Position numbers and translations under genes: made by a program. A DNA stretch of 64,000 bases, taken from assembly GCF_000718515.1 (NCBI RefSeq), contig NZ_JNZS01000006.1, forward strand, positions 124,001 to 188,000, in the 5' to 3' direction. Position 1 is the first letter of the stretch. Each line of letters begins with the position of its first letter. The DNA comes from Micromonospora parva (GTDB lineage Bacteria > Actinomycetota > Actinomycetes > Mycobacteriales > Micromonosporaceae). Below, one piece after another: positions 39,923-48,754 of this stretch. A model generated the notes under the pieces. It had not been told where the DNA came from and made no database searches. It saw only the letters and a program-made list of their open reading frames with translations.

Positions 39923-41049
39923 CGGGCCTCCTCCGGGGTGTGCACCCGCAGCAGAAAACCGTCGCCCGTCGGCCGGCGACCGACGGTCACCACCGCGTCC
40001 AGCCGACGCGCCCGCTCCCGCAGGCCGACCAGCCCGTGCCCGCTCGCGTCGGGAGTGGACGGACCACGGCCGTCGTCACTGATCTCGACCCGATCCGGGT
40101 GCACCCGGATCACGCAGCACCGCGCCCCACTGTGCCGGACCACGTTGGTCACCCCTTCCCGTACCGCCCAGCCGAACAACCGGTCCCACTCCCGCGGCAG
40201 GTCCGGCACCTCGGTCGGCACGTCCGCCGCGATGCCCGCCGCGGCCAGCGCCGAGCGGGCGCCCGCCACCTCGGCGGCGAGACTGACCTCGCGGTACGCC
40301 CCGACCGTCTGCCGTACGTCGGCCAACGCGGCCCGAGCCAACGCCTCCACCTCGGCGATCTCGGCGGCGGCCCGCTCCCGGTCGACATCGAGCAGCCGCC
40401 CGGCCAACTCGGCCTTGATCGCCACCACGGTCAGCGAGTGCCCAAGAATGTCGTGCAGGTCGCGGGCGGTGCGGGCCCGCTCCTCGGCGACCGCGAGCCG
40501 ACCGATCTCCTGCTGGGCGGCCCGCAGTTCGCTGTTGCGCTGGGCCAACTGGGACACCCCGAACATGGCGAACGAGGCGAGCAGCACCGCGAAGACGATG
40601 CCGTGCTCCGCCTCCCACCCCGGCACCAGCCAGGACGCCAGCACGGGGGTCACCGCGCAGAGCGCCACGACGGCCAACGCCTCCCACTGCGGCAGCAGGA
40701 AGACCGCCGCCGCGGCCACGTAGACCAGAGTGGCCAGCCAGTCCCCGCCGGTGCCCGGGAGGCTGGCCAGGCCCACAGCGAGCAGCAACGCCAGCCCGGC
40801 CCGCGCCCGGCCCGCCGGGATCGGCCGCAGGGACTGGCGCAGCTTGCGGGCCCACTGGAACAGCAGCACGTAACCGACGCTGAAGGCGACCAGGGTCGAC
40901 ACACCGAGGATCCGCCGCCACGGCTCCGGTTGGTGCAGCGCGGTGGCGAGCGGCACGTTGAGGAAGAACAACCAGACGGCGGCCAGCAGCCAGCCGGTGT
41001 ACCGCCAGTGGCGGCTCACCGGCCAGGGCTGCCCCGTCGAGAGGTCCAT
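39919..41049 (-). CDS. DesK-type sensor histidine kinase
   Basis: 376 aa from ATG 41049 (GTG 41058 also possible; neither has a clear ribosome site). Six short hydrophobic helices occupy about 15-155, with no extracellular domain, so the signal is probably sensed in the membrane. HisKA_3 box EERARTARDLHDILGHSL (phospho-His), then ATPase: WAVREGVTNVVRHSGA (N box) and ISDDGRG plus GHGLVGLRERA (G boxes). It pairs with the overlapping response regulator. Confidence 0.9.
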   Translation of the reverse strand: MDLSTGQPWPVSRHWRYTGWLLAAVWLFFLNVPLATALHQPEPWRRILGVSTLVAFSVGYVLLFQWARKLRQSLRPIPAGRARAGLALLLAVGLASLPGTGGDWLATLVYVAAAAVFLLPQWEALAVVALCAVTPVLASWLVPGWEAEHGIVFAVLLASFAMFGVSQLAQRNSELRAAQQEIGRLAVAEERARTARDLHDILGHSLTVVAIKAELAGRLLDVDRERAAAEIAEVEALARAALADVRQTVGAYREVSLAAEVAGARSALAAAGIAADVPTEVPDLPREWDRLFGWAVREGVTNVVRHSGARCCVIRVHPDRVEISDDGRGPSTPDASGHGLVGLRERARRLDAVVTVGRRPTGDGFLLRVHTPEEAR

Positions 41050-41075
41050 CGGGATCACGCTATCGGCCCGGCCGG

Positions 41076-41876
41076 TCAGACCCGCGCGGTGTCCCGGCGG
41101 AACAGCCGGGCCGCGCCGACGCCGAAGACCAGTGCCCAGACGACGAGGTTGACCACCGCCGCCATGCTCACCCCGTCGCCGGTGAGGGGGGCGCGAGCCA
41201 GCACACCCATGCCGTACACCGGGGTGAACGTCGCGACCTGCTGGAGCACGTCCGGCAGCACCTCGACCGGGACGAACAGCCCGCCGAACATGGCCAGCAC
41301 CGCCAGCACCGGGCCGATGATCTGCATGACGTTCTCGGCCGGCGCCAGGTACCCGATGAACAGACCGAACGCGGCGAAGACCAGCGAGCCGACCCAGGCG
41401 GCGAGCCCGGACAGCAGCCAGACGTACGCCGGGACGCGAACGCCCGCCACGGCGCCCACCAGGAACTCGATGACGACCGCGAGCAGGCCCAGGCTCATCG
41501 CGGTGATCAGCTTGGTCGCCACGTACGCCGCCGGACGCAGCGGGGTGAGGCGCAACTGTCGGCTCCAGCCCAGCGCCCGTTCGGTGGCCACCGCACCACC
41601 GACGCTGGTGGTCGCCACCATGGCCGCGTACACGGCCAGGCTGATCATGACGTACGCCGTCACCGGGCGGCCGTTGTCCAGTGACTGCCCGCCCTGCGGC
41701 AGACCGAAGATGAGGAAGAAGACGCCCGGCATGATCAGCGTGAAGGCGAGGGTGCGGCGGTTGCGCAGCACCCGGCGCAGCTCGATACCCAGGGCACCCG
41801 GGGCGAACCCGCCCAGTGCGGGCAGCCGACGGTCCGGCGTCGTGACAGCGGCGCGCGTGGAGGTGGAGGTGGTCAT
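41076..41876 (-). CDS. ABC-2 type transporter permease
   Basis: 266 aa. ABC2 membrane fold: amphipathic start ELRRVLRNRRTLAFTLIMPGVFFLIF, then five more helices, with RALGWSRQLRLTPLRPAAYVATKL as the cytosolic coupling region. The gene follows the ATPase with no gap and precedes the kinase by 26 bases. Members of this group with DesK/DesR partners often export lipids, antibiotics or hydrophobic drugs; substrate unknown. Confidence 0.9.
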   Translation of the reverse strand: MTTSTSTRAAVTTPDRRLPALGGFAPGALGIELRRVLRNRRTLAFTLIMPGVFFLIFGLPQGGQSLDNGRPVTAYVMISLAVYAAMVATTSVGGAVATERALGWSRQLRLTPLRPAAYVATKLITAMSLGLLAVVIEFLVGAVAGVRVPAYVWLLSGLAAWVGSLVFAAFGLFIGYLAPAENVMQIIGPVLAVLAMFGGLFVPVEVLPDVLQQVATFTPVYGMGVLARAPLTGDGVSMAAVVNLVVWALVFGVGAARLFRRDTARV

Positions 41877-41877
41877 C

Positions 41878-42777
41878 TCAGGCTCCGGTCTGCGTGGTGG
41901 TCAGGGCGAGGAAGGCGTCCTCGAGGTTGCGGGAGGTGATCTCGACGTCCCGGGCGGCGGTCCGGGTCAGCAGGTGCCGGGCGACCGCGTCCGAGTCGCC
42001 GGTCCGCACCAGCACGCTGTCGCCGCGCACCTCCACGGCGTCCACGCCGGGCAGTGCGGCGAGCGCGGCCTGGTCCGCGCCGGGCAGGGTGGCCCGCACG
42101 GTACGACCGGCGGCCAGGTTCTTGATCTCGGCGGTGGTGCCGTCGGCGACGATGCGCCCCTGCCGGACCAGCACGATCCGGTCGGCGTACGCGTCCGCCT
42201 CGTCCAGGTAGTGGGTGGCGAAGATGACGGTCCGTCCACGTCGGGCGTCACGGCGCAGGGCCTGCCAGAAGTCCCGCCGACCCTCGACGTCCATCCCGGT
42301 GGTCGGCTCGTCGAGCACCATCAGGTCCGGGTCGGGCAGCAGGGCCAACGCGAAGCGCAGTCGCTGCTGCTGACCACCCGAGCAGCGCCCGACCACCCGG
42401 TCGGCGATGTCGGTGATACCGGCCCGCTCCAACACCTCCACCGCCGGGCGGGTGTGCCGGTAGAAGTGGGCGGTCATCCGCACCGTCTCGCCCACCGTGA
42501 GGTCCTTGAGCAGCCCGCCGGTCTGCAGGACGGCGGCGACCCGCCCCCGGGCCACCGCGTCGTCCGGGGTGCCGCCGAGGACGCGGACGGTGCCGGCGTC
42601 CGGGCGGGACAGCCCGAGCAGCATGTCGATGGTGGTGGTCTTGCCCGCCCCGTTCGGGCCGAGGAACGCCACCACCTCGCCGGGCTGCACCCGCAGGCTC
42701 AACCCGTCGACAGCGGTGACCGCGCCGAAGCTCTTGCTGAGGCCGTCCAACTCGACAGCCGGATGCGTACTGGTCAT
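41878..42777 (-). CDS. ABC transporter ATP-binding protein
   Basis: 299 aa from ATG 42777. Walker A LGPNGAGKTTT, Q loop AVLQTGGLL, signature CSGGQQQRLRFALAL (read RCSGGQQQR), Walker B LMVLDEPTTGMD, H loop FATHYLDEA. A C-terminal DUF4162-like segment (VRATLPGADQAALAALPGV) is typical of CcmA/DrrA-type ATPases. It heads the four-gene operon ATPase-permease-kinase-regulator. A longer frame from 42843 is not supported. Confidence 0.92.
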   Translation of the reverse strand: MTSTHPAVELDGLSKSFGAVTAVDGLSLRVQPGEVVAFLGPNGAGKTTTIDMLLGLSRPDAGTVRVLGGTPDDAVARGRVAAVLQTGGLLKDLTVGETVRMTAHFYRHTRPAVEVLERAGITDIADRVVGRCSGGQQQRLRFALALLPDPDLMVLDEPTTGMDVEGRRDFWQALRRDARRGRTVIFATHYLDEADAYADRIVLVRQGRIVADGTTAEIKNLAAGRTVRATLPGADQAALAALPGVDAVEVRGDSVLVRTGDSDAVARHLLTRTAARDVEITSRNLEDAFLALTTTQTGA

Positions 42778-42904
42778 GGCACTGATACTCCGGCGGGGCG
42801 TACCCCGGTGCCCGGAGCGGTCGTCACCTCCCGGCCGTGACATTTGTCAGGGGCCGGACGCCACGGAGAGTGACCTCCGTGCGAGCAAACACCGCGACGA
42901 GCGT

Positions 42905-42942
42905 GATGCCCCTGAGTCATCACGATGCCCCTGTGTCATCAC
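42905..42942. repeat. tandem pair of 19-bp direct repeats
   Basis: GATGCCCCTGAGTCATCAC followed immediately by GATGCCCCTGTGTCATCAC, one mismatch. It lies in the 283-base divergent spacer 42778-43060, where I see nothing else. The unit resembles the inverted repeat arm at 10552 (15 of 19 positions). Confidence 0.85.
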
Positions 42943-43060
42943 GCTCACTGCCACGTCCGCCTCCCGAACGCGACCCGCCGAGGCGAGCAACCGGCGGAGG
43001 AATTCCCGGCACGGCAGCGGGTAACCGCTGCCCCGGATGCCGCGACACCGGGGGGACGAG

Positions 43061-43915
43061 ATGGGTGCCACGCCGCAGGGCCAGGTCGACACGGTCGTGC
43101 TGATCCACGGGCTCTGGATGACGCCGCGCAGCTGGGAGGGGTGGGCGCAGCGGTACACCGAGCGTGGCATGCAGGTCATCGCCCCCGCCTGGCCCGGCAT
43201 GGACCGGTCGGTGGAGCAGTTGCGGGACGATCCCAGCCCGATCGCCGAGCAGAGCATCGCCACGATCGTCGCGCACTACGACAAGATCATCCGGGCGCTG
43301 CCGCGACCACCGATCATCATGGGGCACTCGTTCGGCGGCCTGTTCACCCAGATCCTCGTCGACCGGGGCCTCGGCGCCGCGGCGGTCGGCGTGCACCCCG
43401 CGCAGGTGAAGGGCGTGCTCAAGGTGCCGCTGAGTCAGCTGCGCTCGGGCTTCCCGATCCTGCGCAGCCCCGCCAACCGGAACAAGGCCGTCCCGTTCAC
43501 CCCGGACGACTTCGCCTACACCTTCGGCAACGCCATGAGCCGGGAGGACTCCGACCGGGCCTGGCAACGCTACGCCGTCCCCGGTGCCGGGCGGGTTTAC
43601 TTCGAGGGCGCGTTCGCCAACCTCGACCCGCGCTCGCCAGCCCGGGTCGACGTCGGGCGTAACGACCGGGCGCCGCTGCTGCTGATGGCCGGCGAGGTCG
43701 ACCACGTGGTGCCGGCGTCGGTGGTCCGCGCCAACGCGGGGCTCTACCAGAAGTCGCGGGCGCTCACCGCGTACGAGCAGTTCGCCGGCCGCTCGCACTT
43801 CACCGTCGGGCAGGACGGCTGGGAGAAGATCGCCGACTACGCGCTGGACTGGGCGCTGCGGGCGGCGGCCCTGCCCCGGGAGGCCACCATCGCCAGCGAA
43901 GCCCCCCGCCGCTGA
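43061..43915 (+). CDS. alpha/beta hydrolase
   Basis: 284 aa from ATG 43061 (GGGGGGA 4 bases upstream). Fold marks: VVLIHGLWMTPRSWEGW, nucleophile elbow IIMGHSFGG, acid AGEVDHVVP, and catalytic His in FAGRSHFTVGQDGW. The LWMTPRSWEGW start and late His context are common in actinobacterial hydrolases annotated near lipid or haloalkane metabolism; substrate unknown. No signal peptide. 55 bases before the M50 protease gene, same strand. Confidence 0.85.
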   Translation: MGATPQGQVDTVVLIHGLWMTPRSWEGWAQRYTERGMQVIAPAWPGMDRSVEQLRDDPSPIAEQSIATIVAHYDKIIRALPRPPIIMGHSFGGLFTQILVDRGLGAAAVGVHPAQVKGVLKVPLSQLRSGFPILRSPANRNKAVPFTPDDFAYTFGNAMSREDSDRAWQRYAVPGAGRVYFEGAFANLDPRSPARVDVGRNDRAPLLLMAGEVDHVVPASVVRANAGLYQKSRALTAYEQFAGRSHFTVGQDGWEKIADYALDWALRAAALPREATIASEAPRR

Positions 43916-43970
43916 CCGATCAGGCGAAGTGCCCTCGCATGCCCACGGCCTGGCGGGGTACCCCGCTCGG

Positions 43971-45101
43971 ATGAGGGCCAGTTTCCGGCTTGGCCGGGTC
44001 GCGGGAGTGCCGGTCGGCGTCAACTGGAGCGTGCTGGTCATCTTCGCGCTGATCGCGTGGGGGTTGGCAGCGAACCAGTTCCCCCGCTCGTACCCCGATC
44101 ACTCGCCGGTGGCGTACACGCTGGCCGGGCTGGCCGCGGCGGTGGTCTTCTTCGTCGGCCTGCTCGCCCACGAGGTGTCGCACGCGGTGGTGGCCAAGCG
44201 CAACGGGCTGACTGTCGACGGCATCACGCTGTGGCTGTTCGGCGGCGTCGCCGAGTTGCGGGGCGAACCGCGTGACCCGGGCGCGGAGTTACGGATCGCG
44301 GGCGTCGGCCCGCTGGTCAGTCTGCTGATCGGGGCGTTCTTCGGTGCCATCGCGGCGGTGCTCGCACTGGCCGGGCAGACCGGGCTGCTGTTCGGGGCGG
44401 TGGCCTGGCTGGCGGGAATCAACGTGCTGCTGGCCATCTTCAACGTGCTGCCGGCCGCGCCACTGGACGGTGGACGGTTGCTGCGCGCGGCGGTCTGGAA
44501 GGCCACCGGTGACCGAACCCGGGCGTCGGTGGTCGCCGCCCGGGCCGGCTGGGTGCTGGGGGTGCTGCTGATCGGCCTGGGGCTGTGGCAGTTCCTGTCC
44601 GGGGTCGGGTTCGGCGGGCTGTGGCTGGCGCTGATCGGCTGGTTCCTGATCGGCGCGGCCGGGATGGAGGAACGGCAGGCCCGCACCGGCACCGCGCTGC
44701 GCGGGATCCGGGTGGGCGATGTGATGACCCCGCAGCCGCAGACCGCCTCGGCGGAGATGACTGTCGCGGACTTCGTCGACCACTACCTGTTCGCGTACCG
44801 GCATTCGGCGCTGCCGCTGACCGAGGACGGCCGGCCGACCGGCCTGGTCACCGTCGACCGGGTGCGGGGCGTACCGCCGGAGCGGCGGGCGTCGACCACG
44901 CTGGCCGAGGTGGCCTGCCGCGCCGACCAGTTGGTGCTGGCGAAGCCCGGTGAACAGCTCAACGACCTGCTCCCCCGCCTCACCGAGTGCGCCGACGGCC
45001 GAGCCCTGGTGATAACCGAAGACGGCCGCCTGACCGGCATCATCTCCCCCAGCGACATCAGCCGAGCCGTCCAACGCAGCACCCTCGCCAGCTCTCGGTG
45101 A
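43971..45101 (+). CDS. site-2 protease family (M50) membrane protease with CBS domains
   Basis: 376 aa from ATG 43971. TM helices at about 20-38 and 50-75; the zinc motif HEVSH (67-71) is in the second, and the third-ligand motif NVLPAAPLDGGRLL lies in a later helix. Three further helices run to about 240. The cytosolic C-terminus holds two CBS units (VGDVMTPQPQTASAEMTV, then LPLTEDGRPTGLVTVDRV and ALVITEDGRLTGIISPSDI). This is the SpoIVFB-like branch that cuts membrane-bound regulators; CBS domains sense adenine nucleotides. Target not evident nearby. Confidence 0.9.
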   Translation: MRASFRLGRVAGVPVGVNWSVLVIFALIAWGLAANQFPRSYPDHSPVAYTLAGLAAAVVFFVGLLAHEVSHAVVAKRNGLTVDGITLWLFGGVAELRGEPRDPGAELRIAGVGPLVSLLIGAFFGAIAAVLALAGQTGLLFGAVAWLAGINVLLAIFNVLPAAPLDGGRLLRAAVWKATGDRTRASVVAARAGWVLGVLLIGLGLWQFLSGVGFGGLWLALIGWFLIGAAGMEERQARTGTALRGIRVGDVMTPQPQTASAEMTVADFVDHYLFAYRHSALPLTEDGRPTGLVTVDRVRGVPPERRASTTLAEVACRADQLVLAKPGEQLNDLLPRLTECADGRALVITEDGRLTGIISPSDISRAVQRSTLASSR

Positions 45102-45160
45102 TCATGAGGTTAGCGGGCACGACACGCCGACATCGGTATCGCTAACCCCATGATCAACCG
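45096..45160. terminator. bidirectional hairpin between convergent genes
   Basis: CGGTGATCATGAGGTTAGCG pairs with CGCTAACCCCATGATCAACCG except for one bulge and one mismatch; the loop contains a further small CCGA/TCGG hairpin. It shares a flanking CATGATC with the hairpin at 11258-11337. Confidence 0.8.
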
Positions 45161-45163
45161 AGG

Positions 45164-46435
45164 TCAGCGGGGGAAGTAGTGGGCCAGGGCCTCGGTGTGG
45201 AACTTGGCCTTGGGGTCCAGGTCGGTCAGGAGGGTGGCGAAATCGGGGTGGCGTGGGTAGCGGGCGGCCAGCTCGGCCGGATCGGTGACGAAGACCTTGC
45301 CCCAGTGCGGGCGGGGCGCGAAGGGCGCCAGGCGCTCCTCCACGGCGGCCACCACCGGCAGCACCGCCCTGGTGTCGTCGACCCAGGTGAAGTGCAGCAC
45401 GAAGCTGTCCCGCCGGTAGTTCGGGCTGAGCCACAGCTCGTCGGCCGCCACGGTGCGCAGCTCGGATACCAGCAGCACCGGGGCGATCAGCTCCGCCACG
45501 TCGTCCAGCGCGGCGAGCGCGTCAGCCGCCACCGCCCGTGCGACGTGGTACTCGGACTGCAGTTCGTCGCCGCTGCTGGGGGTGAAGCCGAGCTTGAAGT
45601 GCGGCAGCCGCTCGTGCCACGGGCCCGCCTCGCCGAGCTGCGGGGTGCAGTTCTCCGGCGGCATCCCGAGCACCGGGTGCCGGGGCTGGTCGGCCGCTGT
45701 GGTGCCGAGCCAGTCCGCCGGGGGTGGCGGCTGGTCCGCCAACTGTTTGCGCCACACCTCGCGCAGTCGGGGCGTCCGGAAGTCGGTGAAGACACTCACG
45801 CTGTACGCCGAGCCGAGCGCCTCGTCGAGCGCCGCTCGGTCGAGGTCGAGGCGTACGTACTGGCGCAGCGCGAAGGTTGGCACCACGTCCAGCGTGACCC
45901 GGGTGACCAGACCGAGCGCGCCGAGCCCGACCACCATGCCGGCGAACCTGTCGGTGTCGCGGTCGACCCGCAGCAGGTCGCCGTCGGCGGTGACCAGCTC
46001 CAGACCGGCGACGGCGCTGGCCAGGTTGCCATGGCTCTGACCGGACCCGTGGGTGGCGGTGGCCACCGCGCCGGCCACCGAGATGTGCGGCAGCGAGGCG
46101 AGGTTCGCCAGCGCGTACCCCTGGGTGTGCAGCTGTCGGGCGAGGTCGCCGTAGCGCATCGCGGCGCTCACGGTGACCTGCCCGCGCTCGTGGTCCACCT
46201 CGACGACCGGGGGCAGCCCGGCGAGGCTGACGAGGTCGCCGTCGGTGTCGCCGAGGCTGTTGAAGGAGTGCCCGCTGCCCACCGCCCGGATCCGGCTGCT
46301 GCCGGCGACGAGCCGGCGCAGGTCGTCGACGGAGGTGGGCCGGTGGAACGCCTTCGCGGCGTACCGTACGTTGCCGGCCCAGTTGCGGCGCGGAACGTCG
46401 GTGCTCGACGCGGCGTGCGGTGCCTGCGCGGTCAT
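45164..46435 (-). CDS. aldO: alditol oxidase (AldO/XyoA type)
   Basis: 423 aa, the length of Streptomyces AldO. VAO-family flavoenzyme: NWAGNVRYAA, VGSGHSFN (the His is the covalent FAD attachment site), LASLPHISVAGAVATATHGS, LGALGLVTRVTLDVVP. The substrate side keeps ENCTPQ, GPWHERLPHFKLGFTPSSG, ELQSEYHV, SELRTVAADE and HWGKVF, as I remember them in AldO. It oxidises sugar alcohols such as xylitol or sorbitol at C1, giving aldose and H2O2. Cytosolic. Its start overlaps the upstream membrane-protein gene by 4 bases. Confidence 0.9.
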   Translation of the reverse strand: MTAQAPHAASSTDVPRRNWAGNVRYAAKAFHRPTSVDDLRRLVAGSSRIRAVGSGHSFNSLGDTDGDLVSLAGLPPVVEVDHERGQVTVSAAMRYGDLARQLHTQGYALANLASLPHISVAGAVATATHGSGQSHGNLASAVAGLELVTADGDLLRVDRDTDRFAGMVVGLGALGLVTRVTLDVVPTFALRQYVRLDLDRAALDEALGSAYSVSVFTDFRTPRLREVWRKQLADQPPPPADWLGTTAADQPRHPVLGMPPENCTPQLGEAGPWHERLPHFKLGFTPSSGDELQSEYHVARAVAADALAALDDVAELIAPVLLVSELRTVAADELWLSPNYRRDSFVLHFTWVDDTRAVLPVVAAVEERLAPFAPRPHWGKVFVTDPAELAARYPRHPDFATLLTDLDPKAKFHTEALAHYFPR

Positions 46436-47283
46436 GTGGCGGTCTCCCGATCGGTGCTCTGCTGGTCGGCCAACGCGGCGACGAGGGCGTCCAGAACGGT
46501 ATCCGTCTGGAGCGTGTGGTAGCCACGCTGGGCGATCGGCAGGCCGGCCGCGCTGGCGCGTTCGATCTCACCCCGGGCCGCCTGCCGGGTCGCCGCGTCC
46601 CCGGACATCAGGGCGTCCTGGCCGCGTCGGATCAACCGGTCGACCCGGTCCATGTGGTACCCGCGCAGGCCGACCGGGAGATCCGGGGTGTCGAAGGCGG
46701 CGCGTCGCAGCGCGAGCAGGTCGACGAAACGACCTCCGGCATAGCGGGTGAGCGCGGCGGACACCTGGTCGGGCTGCTCCCGGACCTGGTCGAGAACGAG
46801 CAGTTCGATGGCGGGTCGGCCGTCGATCGGGTGACGGGCGGTCACCGGCTCAAGCGGCACTCCCGGCGCGGGAACCAGCAGCAGTCGCGGCGGTTCGGGA
46901 CGACCGTCGCGTCGGGGCGGCTCGTCGAGGACCAGCACGCCGACGTCGGCCCACCGGATGTCCCGGCGCAGGCCGGGCCGTCGGATGGTGAGCCCGTCCG
47001 CGTGGATCCCGAAACGGAACGGGCGCAACGCGCTGACCAGCGCCACCGCGCCGAGCGCGATCGCCCCCACCGCGATGATCGTCCGTAGCAGGGCGCCGTC
47101 GCTGGGATAGACCAACAAGAGCACCCCGCCGAGTACGCAGACCAGGGCGAGCACCCGGGCGCCCCGACTCCGGCGCAGTTCCACGCTCGGACCCCCGTTC
47201 ATGACCGTGGCGTCGGTCCCCGCATCTTCCGCCAAACCGGGCACCGGGGACACCGGACGATCGGGCACGGTTGTTCTCGTCAT
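46432..47283 (-). CDS. membrane protein with PH-like domain and two DivIVA-type motifs
   Basis: 283 aa. Two TM helices at about 43-60 (VLALVCVLGGVLLLVY) and 66-86. Residues 88-175 look like a bacterial PH domain (RFGIHADGLTIRRPGLRRDIRWADVGVL, first 20: RFGIHADGLTIRRPGLRRDI). The C-terminal helical part has two GY..(4)..D motifs, LPVGLRGYHMDRVDRLIRRG and LPIAQRGYHTLQTDTVLDAL, like the GYD..EVD motif of DivIVA-type proteins. Possibly a membrane-scaffold protein. Coupled to alditol oxidase by a 4-base overlap. The 5' end overlaps no gene but abuts 47304. Confidence 0.7.
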   Translation of the reverse strand: MTRTTVPDRPVSPVPGLAEDAGTDATVMNGGPSVELRRSRGARVLALVCVLGGVLLLVYPSDGALLRTIIAVGAIALGAVALVSALRPFRFGIHADGLTIRRPGLRRDIRWADVGVLVLDEPPRRDGRPEPPRLLLVPAPGVPLEPVTARHPIDGRPAIELLVLDQVREQPDQVSAALTRYAGGRFVDLLALRRAAFDTPDLPVGLRGYHMDRVDRLIRRGQDALMSGDAATRQAARGEIERASAAGLPIAQRGYHTLQTDTVLDALVAALADQQSTDRETAT

Positions 47284-47303
47284 CGTCGGGGAACCCTACG
47301 CCC

Positions 47304-47726
47304 ATGAGCAGCTACCGTGATCCGGCCGCCCGAGGTGACGTCTACCCCTCCGAGGAGGAGCTTGACCCGACCGGTACCGGGGTCGAGCAGGCCAGCGCAC
47401 CGCCGGCCGACGGGTTGCCGAGTCACCCGTCCCCCACACCCGGTCCCCGGCCCACGCCGGCGCCCGCGCCCGCCCCGACACCGGTGCCGACGCCCGGTCC
47501 GCCACCGCGCGCCCCCGGCGCCCAGACGATCGTGACCCGTCACCTGGACGGCTCGGTGGAGGTGGTCACCGACCTCGACGGTGACGGCGTGGCCGACGTC
47601 GTCCAGATCGACGTGGACGGTGACGGTGTCCCGGACATCACCTACGTCGACAGTGATCGTGACGGGCGGCTGGACACCGTGCTGGGCGACCCGGACGCGG
47701 TCGGGAGCGGCGCCCACCGGGCCTGA
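47304..47726 (+). CDS. Pro-rich protein with three EF-hand-like calcium loops, no signal peptide
   Basis: 140 aa from ATG 47304. Residues 30-75 are a Pro/Thr/Ala spacer. The C-terminal part has three consecutive loops, DLDGDGVADVV, DVDGDGVPDIT and DSDRDGRLDTV, with the D.D.DG pattern of EF-hand, dockerin or thrombospondin-3-type calcium sites. Those families are normally extracellular, but no signal peptide or TM segment is visible here from either candidate start (an earlier frame opens at 47271). Function unknown. Confidence 0.7.
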   Translation: MSSYRDPAARGDVYPSEEELDPTGTGVEQASAPPADGLPSHPSPTPGPRPTPAPAPAPTPVPTPGPPPRAPGAQTIVTRHLDGSVEVVTDLDGDGVADVVQIDVDGDGVPDITYVDSDRDGRLDTVLGDPDAVGSGAHRA

Positions 47727-47758
47727 CCGGCGGCGTCGCTCCCCACCATCCGCCCGGC

Positions 47759-48688
47759 TCAGAGCTTCGCCATCACCTCGCTGGCGACCAGCTCCAGGTG
47801 CTCCAGGTCGCTGAGGTCCAACACCTGAAGGTAGAGCCGCTCACTGCCGATCTCCGCGTACCGGCCGATGGTGTCGAGCACCTCGGCGGGAGTCCCGGCC
47901 AGACCGTTGGCCCGCAGCTCGTCCGGTTCGCGGCCGATGGCCGCGGCGCGGCGGGCCACCTCGGCGTCGTCGCGCCCACAGCAGAGCACCAGCGCGTTGG
48001 ACCAGACCATGTCGGCCGGGTCCCGGCCGATCTCGGCGCAGGCCGCGCGGACCCGGTCGAACTGCGCCGCCGTGTCCGGCACCGAGGCGAACGGCAGGTT
48101 GAACTCGTCGGCGTAGCGGGCGGCCAGCCGAGGGGTGCGCTTCGGACCCGTCCCGCCGAGCAGGATCGGTGGGCGCGGCTGCTGCACCGGCTTGGGCAGG
48201 GCGGGCGAGTCGCGGACCGGGTAGTACCGGCCGTCATGGTCGAACCGCTCCCCCGCCGGGGTGGACCAGAGCCCGGTGATGACGGCGAGCTGCTCCTCCA
48301 GCCGGTCGAACCGCTCGGCGAGCGGCGGGAACGGCATGCCGTACGCGCTGTGTTCCTCGGCGTACCAGCCGGTGCCGATGCCCAGCTCCACCCGGCCGCC
48401 GCTCATCTGGTCGACCTGCGCGACGGTGATCGCCAGCGGGCCGGGCAGCCGGAAGGTGGCGGCGGTCATCAACGTGCCGAGCCGGATGCGGCTGGTCTCC
48501 CGGGCCAGGCCGGCGAGCGTGGTCCACGCGTCGGTGGGGCCGGGTTCGCCGCTCACGTCACCCATCATCAGGTAGTGGTCGGAGCGGAAGAACGCGCCGT
48601 AGCCAGCGTCCTCGGCGCACCGGGCGACGGCGAGCAACTGGTCGTAGGTGGCGCCCTGCTGGGGCTCGGTGAAGATCCGAAGTTCCAT
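47759..48688 (-). CDS. LLM-class F420-dependent oxidoreductase
   Basis: 309 aa luciferase-like monooxygenase fold: AEDAGYGAFFRSDHYLMM, RIRLGTLMTAATFRLPGPLA, QMSGGRVELGIGTGWYAEEH, PPILLGGTGPKRTPRLAARYADEFN. The GIGTGW and ILLGGTGPKR segments are those of mycobacterial and Micromonospora F420-dependent members (TIGR03560-like). It uses reduced F420 as hydride donor; substrate unknown. Start at ATG 48688. Monocistronic. Confidence 0.88.
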   Translation of the reverse strand: MELRIFTEPQQGATYDQLLAVARCAEDAGYGAFFRSDHYLMMGDVSGEPGPTDAWTTLAGLARETSRIRLGTLMTAATFRLPGPLAITVAQVDQMSGGRVELGIGTGWYAEEHSAYGMPFPPLAERFDRLEEQLAVITGLWSTPAGERFDHDGRYYPVRDSPALPKPVQQPRPPILLGGTGPKRTPRLAARYADEFNLPFASVPDTAAQFDRVRAACAEIGRDPADMVWSNALVLCCGRDDAEVARRAAAIGREPDELRANGLAGTPAEVLDTIGRYAEIGSERLYLQVLDLSDLEHLELVASEVMAKL

Positions 48689-48754
48689 GATCCGAGCATA
48701 GGGTTCCCCGGTCGGCCCGGCCGGCGCTATGCCGACCGGACCGCCGGCGTCAGC

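Noticed and set aside
39940..42840. 966-codon open frame on the + strand
   Set aside because: Antisense to the clear ABC-kinase-regulator operon; a by-product of GC bias at codon positions, with no start signal or domain.
42905..42942. possible CRISPR array
   Set aside because: Only two directly abutting units with no spacers between them; no cas genes in the window.
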